Below are positions 14,498-16,832 of a stretch of DNA of 16,832 nt, piece by piece. The first letter of the stretch is position 1; every line of letters begins with the position of its first letter. The notes under the pieces were generated by a model. That model worked only from the letters and a program-made list of their open reading frames with translations. It ran no database searches and was not told the origin of the DNA. The DNA comes from Flavobacterium sp. UBA7665 (lineage in GTDB: Bacteria; Bacteroidota; Bacteroidia; Flavobacteriales; Flavobacteriaceae): contig DLHP01000020.1 of NCBI GenBank assembly GCA_002483285.1, forward strand, positions 1 to 16,832. Direction: 5' to 3'. A program made the translations under genes and the position numbers.

Positions 14498-14522
14498 TTT
14501 ATTTAGAATAAATACAAATAAA
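14498..14522 (-). promoter_or_regulatory. Putative iron-repressor box 2
   Basis: tttatttagaataaatac followed by aaataaa. The ends TTTATTT (14498-14504) and AAATAAA (14516-14522) are exact complements. It repeats box 1 and abuts the -33 element, so a protein bound here would cover the upstream side of the promoter. Confidence 0.5.
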
Positions 14523-14588
14523 TTTATTAGTCTTATTTTAACAGATTGAAATTCAGCTGTATCTCCCGAAAAAAAAGCGCTGCGATAG

Positions 14589-15068
14589 CTATTTTCGTTT
14601 CATCGGATAACTTTCACCTTCGGTCTTGCCATTCACAACGCCCGAAATTGCAGCAACAATGCTATCATTGGTAATTTTGGTATAACTAATTTTTTGAGGA
14701 AAGTCATGCTTGGGATTTTCAAAAACCAACTGTTTTGCATCGGCTTTTGTCATTTTAAAGATAACTGGTTCGTTGTTGTTTTGGCCCTGTACCACGGGAA
14801 TGTAAAACAAGTCATTGCCTTTTTGTGAAAGCACGATTGTTTCGTTGTTGAGCGTATCCTTGTCCTTGATAAAGAAACTTTTCCCATTAAAGGTACTGTC
14901 GTTAGCCTTTTCCCAACTTTCAGAAAGCGTGCCTTGCTCAAGCTGGTTTTCCCAATTTCCAATTAACCAGTCGGCCGTTTTTATTTTGTCTTTTGCTGAA
15001 TTCTCAGTTTTCTTACAAGAGACAATGGTTAGCAACGCAACAAAGGCAAGGGTGTAAATATTTTTCAT
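14589..15068 (-). CDS. DUF6265-type lipoprotein
   Basis: This 159-residue protein has a lipoprotein signal MKNIYTLAFVALLTIVSCKK with the lipid-attached Cys at 18 (lipobox I-V-S-C), followed by Lys residues. The mature part has IKTADWLIGNWENQ and FENPKHDFPQKISY stretches that I associate with DUF6265, a lipocalin-like beta-rich family of unknown ligand. The start is the ATG at 15068; the open frame extends two codons to a TTG that is not needed. It begins 12 bases after the acetyltransferase stop codon, so the two are probably co-transcribed. The intergenic gap to the receptor gene (14438-14588) contains the iron boxes but no clear terminator for this gene. Confidence 0.78.
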   Translation of the reverse strand: MKNIYTLAFVALLTIVSCKKTENSAKDKIKTADWLIGNWENQLEQGTLSESWEKANDSTFNGKSFFIKDKDTLNNETIVLSQKGNDLFYIPVVQGQNNNEPVIFKMTKADAKQLVFENPKHDFPQKISYTKITNDSIVAAISGVVNGKTEGESYPMKRK

Positions 15069-15080
15069 ATCCAATCAGAT

Positions 15081-15515
15081 TTATAATTTATAAAGAAATT
15101 TTTTATGCGTAAAGGCAAAACCTTCCCGTTCATAGAAACGGTGTGCATCCTGCCTTGCGAGCCGCGACGTGACTTCAACCTGAATGACATTACGCTCTTT
15201 TGCAATGGTCTTGATTTTATCAGTGAGCTGTTTGCCGACGCCCAGTCCACGTGCGTACTCATCCACATACAACTCTTGGATTTCCCCAATTTTCCCACCG
15301 TGGTGCAATAGGTTTTGGATGTGCAGGCTCAGGAATCCGAGCGCCTTGCCGTCGGAGAAAGCCAGCAGGTAAATGATATTGGGATCATCGACGTTTTCGT
15401 TGAAAACCCGCCGCTGCGTGGCCTCATCCAAAATCCCGTACTCGAGCAGGTTGATGAAATTGTAAACGATTGTAAAGTCGTCGGGAGCCGCCAAACGGAT
15501 AGAAACAGGTGTCAA
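15081..15515 (-). CDS. GNAT N-acetyltransferase, PhnO-like
   Basis: This 144-residue cytosolic enzyme has the GNAT acetyl-CoA loop ARGLGVGKQL (88-97). Its blocks FNENVDDPNIIYLLAF, LHHGGKIGEIQELYV and RQDAHRFYEREGF closely resemble those I recall for E. coli PhnO, which acetylates aminoalkylphosphonates; length is the same. No phosphonate genes are nearby, so the natural amine substrate may differ. The only plausible start is TTG at 15515: the frame is open eight codons further up to a TGA without any ATG or GTG. A TAATTTTG -7 box on the minus strand (plus 15547-15554) would give a leader of about 25 bases, in line with this start. It shares its upstream region with the divergent prfA and probably heads a two-gene unit with the lipoprotein. 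Confidence 0.83.
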   Translation of the reverse strand: MTPVSIRLAAPDDFTIVYNFINLLEYGILDEATQRRVFNENVDDPNIIYLLAFSDGKALGFLSLHIQNLLHHGGKIGEIQELYVDEYARGLGVGKQLTDKIKTIAKERNVIQVEVTSRLARQDAHRFYEREGFAFTHKKFLYKL

Positions 15516-15546
15516 ATGGTTGCGGTTTGATGCGCCTCAAAATTAA

Positions 15547-15554
15547 CAAAATTA
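15547..15554 (-). promoter_or_regulatory. -7 element of the PhnO-like gene
   Basis: On the minus strand this reads TAATTTTG, an exact TAnnTTTG match, 31 bases before the TTG start. No good -33 box is seen. Confidence 0.45.
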
Positions 15555-15592
15555 CAGCAAAAACAGCCGTACAGAACCTAAACAATTTTTTG

Positions 15593-15600
15593 TAAATTTG
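15593..15600 (+). promoter_or_regulatory. -7 element of prfA
   Basis: TAAATTTG matches TAnnTTTG exactly, 22 bases before the ATG. The -33 position is a T-run without TTTG at the ideal spacing. A purine-rich aaagga (15612-15617) precedes the start. Confidence 0.5.
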
Positions 15601-15622
15601 CGCACCAAAATAAAGGAACAAA

Positions 15623-16699
15623 ATGTTAGACAGATTACAGATCGTAAAGCAGCGTTTCGACGAAGTATCGGATTTGATTATCCAACCCGATGTCATCGCC
15701 GACCAAAAACGTTGGGTTGCGCTCAACAAAGAATATAAGGATTTGAAGGCACTGGCCGACAAACGCGACGAGTACGTGAACCTCACCGGGAACATAGACG
15801 AGGCCAACGCTATCCTCGCCGATGGCAGCGACGCAGAAATGGTAGAAATGGCCAAAATGCAACTCGACGAAGCCAAAGACCGCTTGCCCGAACTCGAAGA
15901 CGAGATCAAATTCATGCTAATCCCCAAAGATGCAGAGGACGCCAAGAATGTCATGGTCGAAATCCGCGCCGGTACCGGTGGCGACGAAGCCAGTATCTTT
16001 GCCGGAGACTTATTCCGCATGTACACCAAATACTGCGAGAACCGCGGTTGGAGAACTTCGGTTGTAGACATGAACGAAGGAACCTCAGGCGGTTTCAAGG
16101 AGGTAATTTTTGAAGTCACAGGAGAAGATGTTTACGGGACACTCAAGTTCGAAGCTGGCGTACATCGCGTACAACGCGTACCACAAACCGAAACCCAAGG
16201 CCGCGTGCACACCTCGGCTGCGACCGTAATGGTTTTGCCCGAAGCCGAAGAATTCGACGTACAAATCGACATGAACGACGTGCGTATCGATTACTTCTGT
16301 TCATCTGGTCCCGGCGGACAGTCGGTGAATACGACCAAATCGGCGGTGCGTTTGACGCACGTCCCAACAGGACTTGTGGCGCAGTGCCAGGATGAAAAAT
16401 CACAGCACAAGAACAAAGACAAAGCATTCACGGTATTGCGTTCGCGTCTCTACGAGCAGGAACTTGCCAAGAAACAGGACGAGGATGCTAAAAAGCGTTC
16501 GTCTCAGGTAAGCTCTGGCGACCGTTCGGCCAAAATCCGCACCTACAATTATTCGCAAGGCCGCGTAACCGACCACCGCATCAATATGAACATTTACGAT
16601 TTGCAGAATTTCATGAACGGCGACATTCAGAAGATGATTGATGAGTTGCAACTCGTTAATAACACCGAGAAATTGAAAGAAGCAAGTGAGGTTTTTTAA
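15623..16699 (+). CDS. prfA: Peptide chain release factor 1
   Basis: This 358-residue cytosolic factor recognises UAA and UAG in the ribosomal A site and triggers peptidyl-tRNA hydrolysis. The stop-codon-reading tripeptide is P-Q-T (187-189) in HRVQRVPQTETQGR, which is the RF1 form PxT and not the SPF of RF2. The catalytic GGQ is at 231-233 in SSGPGGQSVNTTKSAVR. The N-terminal helical domain (about 1-110) and GAGTGGDEASIFAGDL (116-130, read GTGGDEAS) are standard, as is the length. It is read from its own promoter, divergent from the PhnO-like gene, and ends 19 bases before a terminator. It stops with TAA. Confidence 0.97.
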   Translation: MLDRLQIVKQRFDEVSDLIIQPDVIADQKRWVALNKEYKDLKALADKRDEYVNLTGNIDEANAILADGSDAEMVEMAKMQLDEAKDRLPELEDEIKFMLIPKDAEDAKNVMVEIRAGTGGDEASIFAGDLFRMYTKYCENRGWRTSVVDMNEGTSGGFKEVIFEVTGEDVYGTLKFEAGVHRVQRVPQTETQGRVHTSAATVMVLPEAEEFDVQIDMNDVRIDYFCSSGPGGQSVNTTKSAVRLTHVPTGLVAQCQDEKSQHKNKDKAFTVLRSRLYEQELAKKQDEDAKKRSSQVSSGDRSAKIRTYNYSQGRVTDHRINMNIYDLQNFMNGDIQKMIDELQLVNNTEKLKEASEVF

Positions 16700-16718
16700 G
16701 ACTTTGATTTGAGATAGG

Positions 16719-16748
16719 AGCCATGCTGAGAAGTGTGGCTTTTTTATT
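16719..16748 (+). terminator. Terminator of prfA
   Basis: A 9-bp stem (16719-16727 with 16732-16740, two G-T pairs) with GAGA tetraloop is followed by tttttattt. Confidence 0.85.
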
Positions 16749-16757
16749 TGAAGCTAT

Positions 16758-16827
16758 TCCCGCTTTCCGCTATATCTTTTGTCCGCTAAAGAAGCGGAAC
16801 AAAAAGACGCCGCTGCAATCGGGGCTA
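16758..16827 (+). repeat. Dispersed hairpin repeat, copy C
   Basis: tcccgctttccgctat, the box atcttttg, a stem with tip ccgc (16783-16786) pairing to gcgg (16794-16797) and one bulged A, then caaaaagacgccgctgcaatc and gggcta. It matches copy B in both flanks. It may extend beyond the end of the window. Confidence 0.75.
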
Positions 16828-16832
16828 TCGCT

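Noticed and set aside
15424..16119. 231-codon minus-strand open frame spanning the prfA start
   Set aside because: Antisense to prfA and overlaps its promoter and the PhnO-like gene; Ser-rich low-complexity translation.

Overview
The window reads as a piece of a Flavobacterium-like genome (phylum Bacteroidota). The protein families are those of Flavobacteriaceae. Several genes are preceded by the Bacteroidota promoter form TTTG-N19-TAnnTTTG instead of E. coli-type boxes, and purine-rich ribosome binding sites are mostly weak or absent. The content is mainly core or housekeeping. I see no phage, insertion sequence, CRISPR array or defence system.

Layout. 1-755: the 3' end of a 23S rRNA gene, a 5S rRNA gene and two successive rho-independent terminators, the second preceded by a copied scrap of the 5S tail. 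756-1127: a gene-free stretch built of nested inverted repeats and one copy of a dispersed hairpin repeat. 1128-3104: a DUF4268 gene (minus) divergent from a Nudix CoA pyrophosphatase and a PlsC-type acyltransferase (plus). 3158-4887: a tight minus-strand operon of an ECF-type sigma factor, a four-helix membrane protein and a membrane HExxH protein, with gaps of 5 and 6 bases. 4888-5366: a second gene-free stretch holding another hairpin repeat and a mosaic of shuffled inverted modules. 5367-6671: a type II NADH dehydrogenase. 6773-9910: on the minus strand, a murein L,D-transpeptidase-like protein, a small outer-membrane barrel, a Crp/Fnr regulator and a DUF3810 membrane zincin. 10045-11505: the dipeptidase pepD, whose leader carries 5.75 copies of an 8-base tandem repeat. 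11605-14437: a TonB-dependent siderophore receptor directly coupled to a PepSY-type inner-membrane protein, under a textbook promoter flanked by two copies of a likely iron box. 14589-15515: a lipoprotein and a PhnO-like acetyltransferase. 15623-16699: prfA (release factor 1), followed by a terminator and a third hairpin-repeat copy at the window edge.

How the genes work together. Three groups look functional: the sigma operon (possible membrane signalling by regulated proteolysis), the receptor/PepSY pair (ferric-siderophore import with reduction or release), and the minus-strand lipoprotein/acetyltransferase pair. The most unusual material is between genes: a three-copy hairpin family whose stem tips differ in sequence but still pair, the modular inverted-repeat mosaic at 5078-5252, the 8-base tandem array before pepD, and a base in the 23S rRNA that appears to differ at a normally invariant peptidyl-transferase position.
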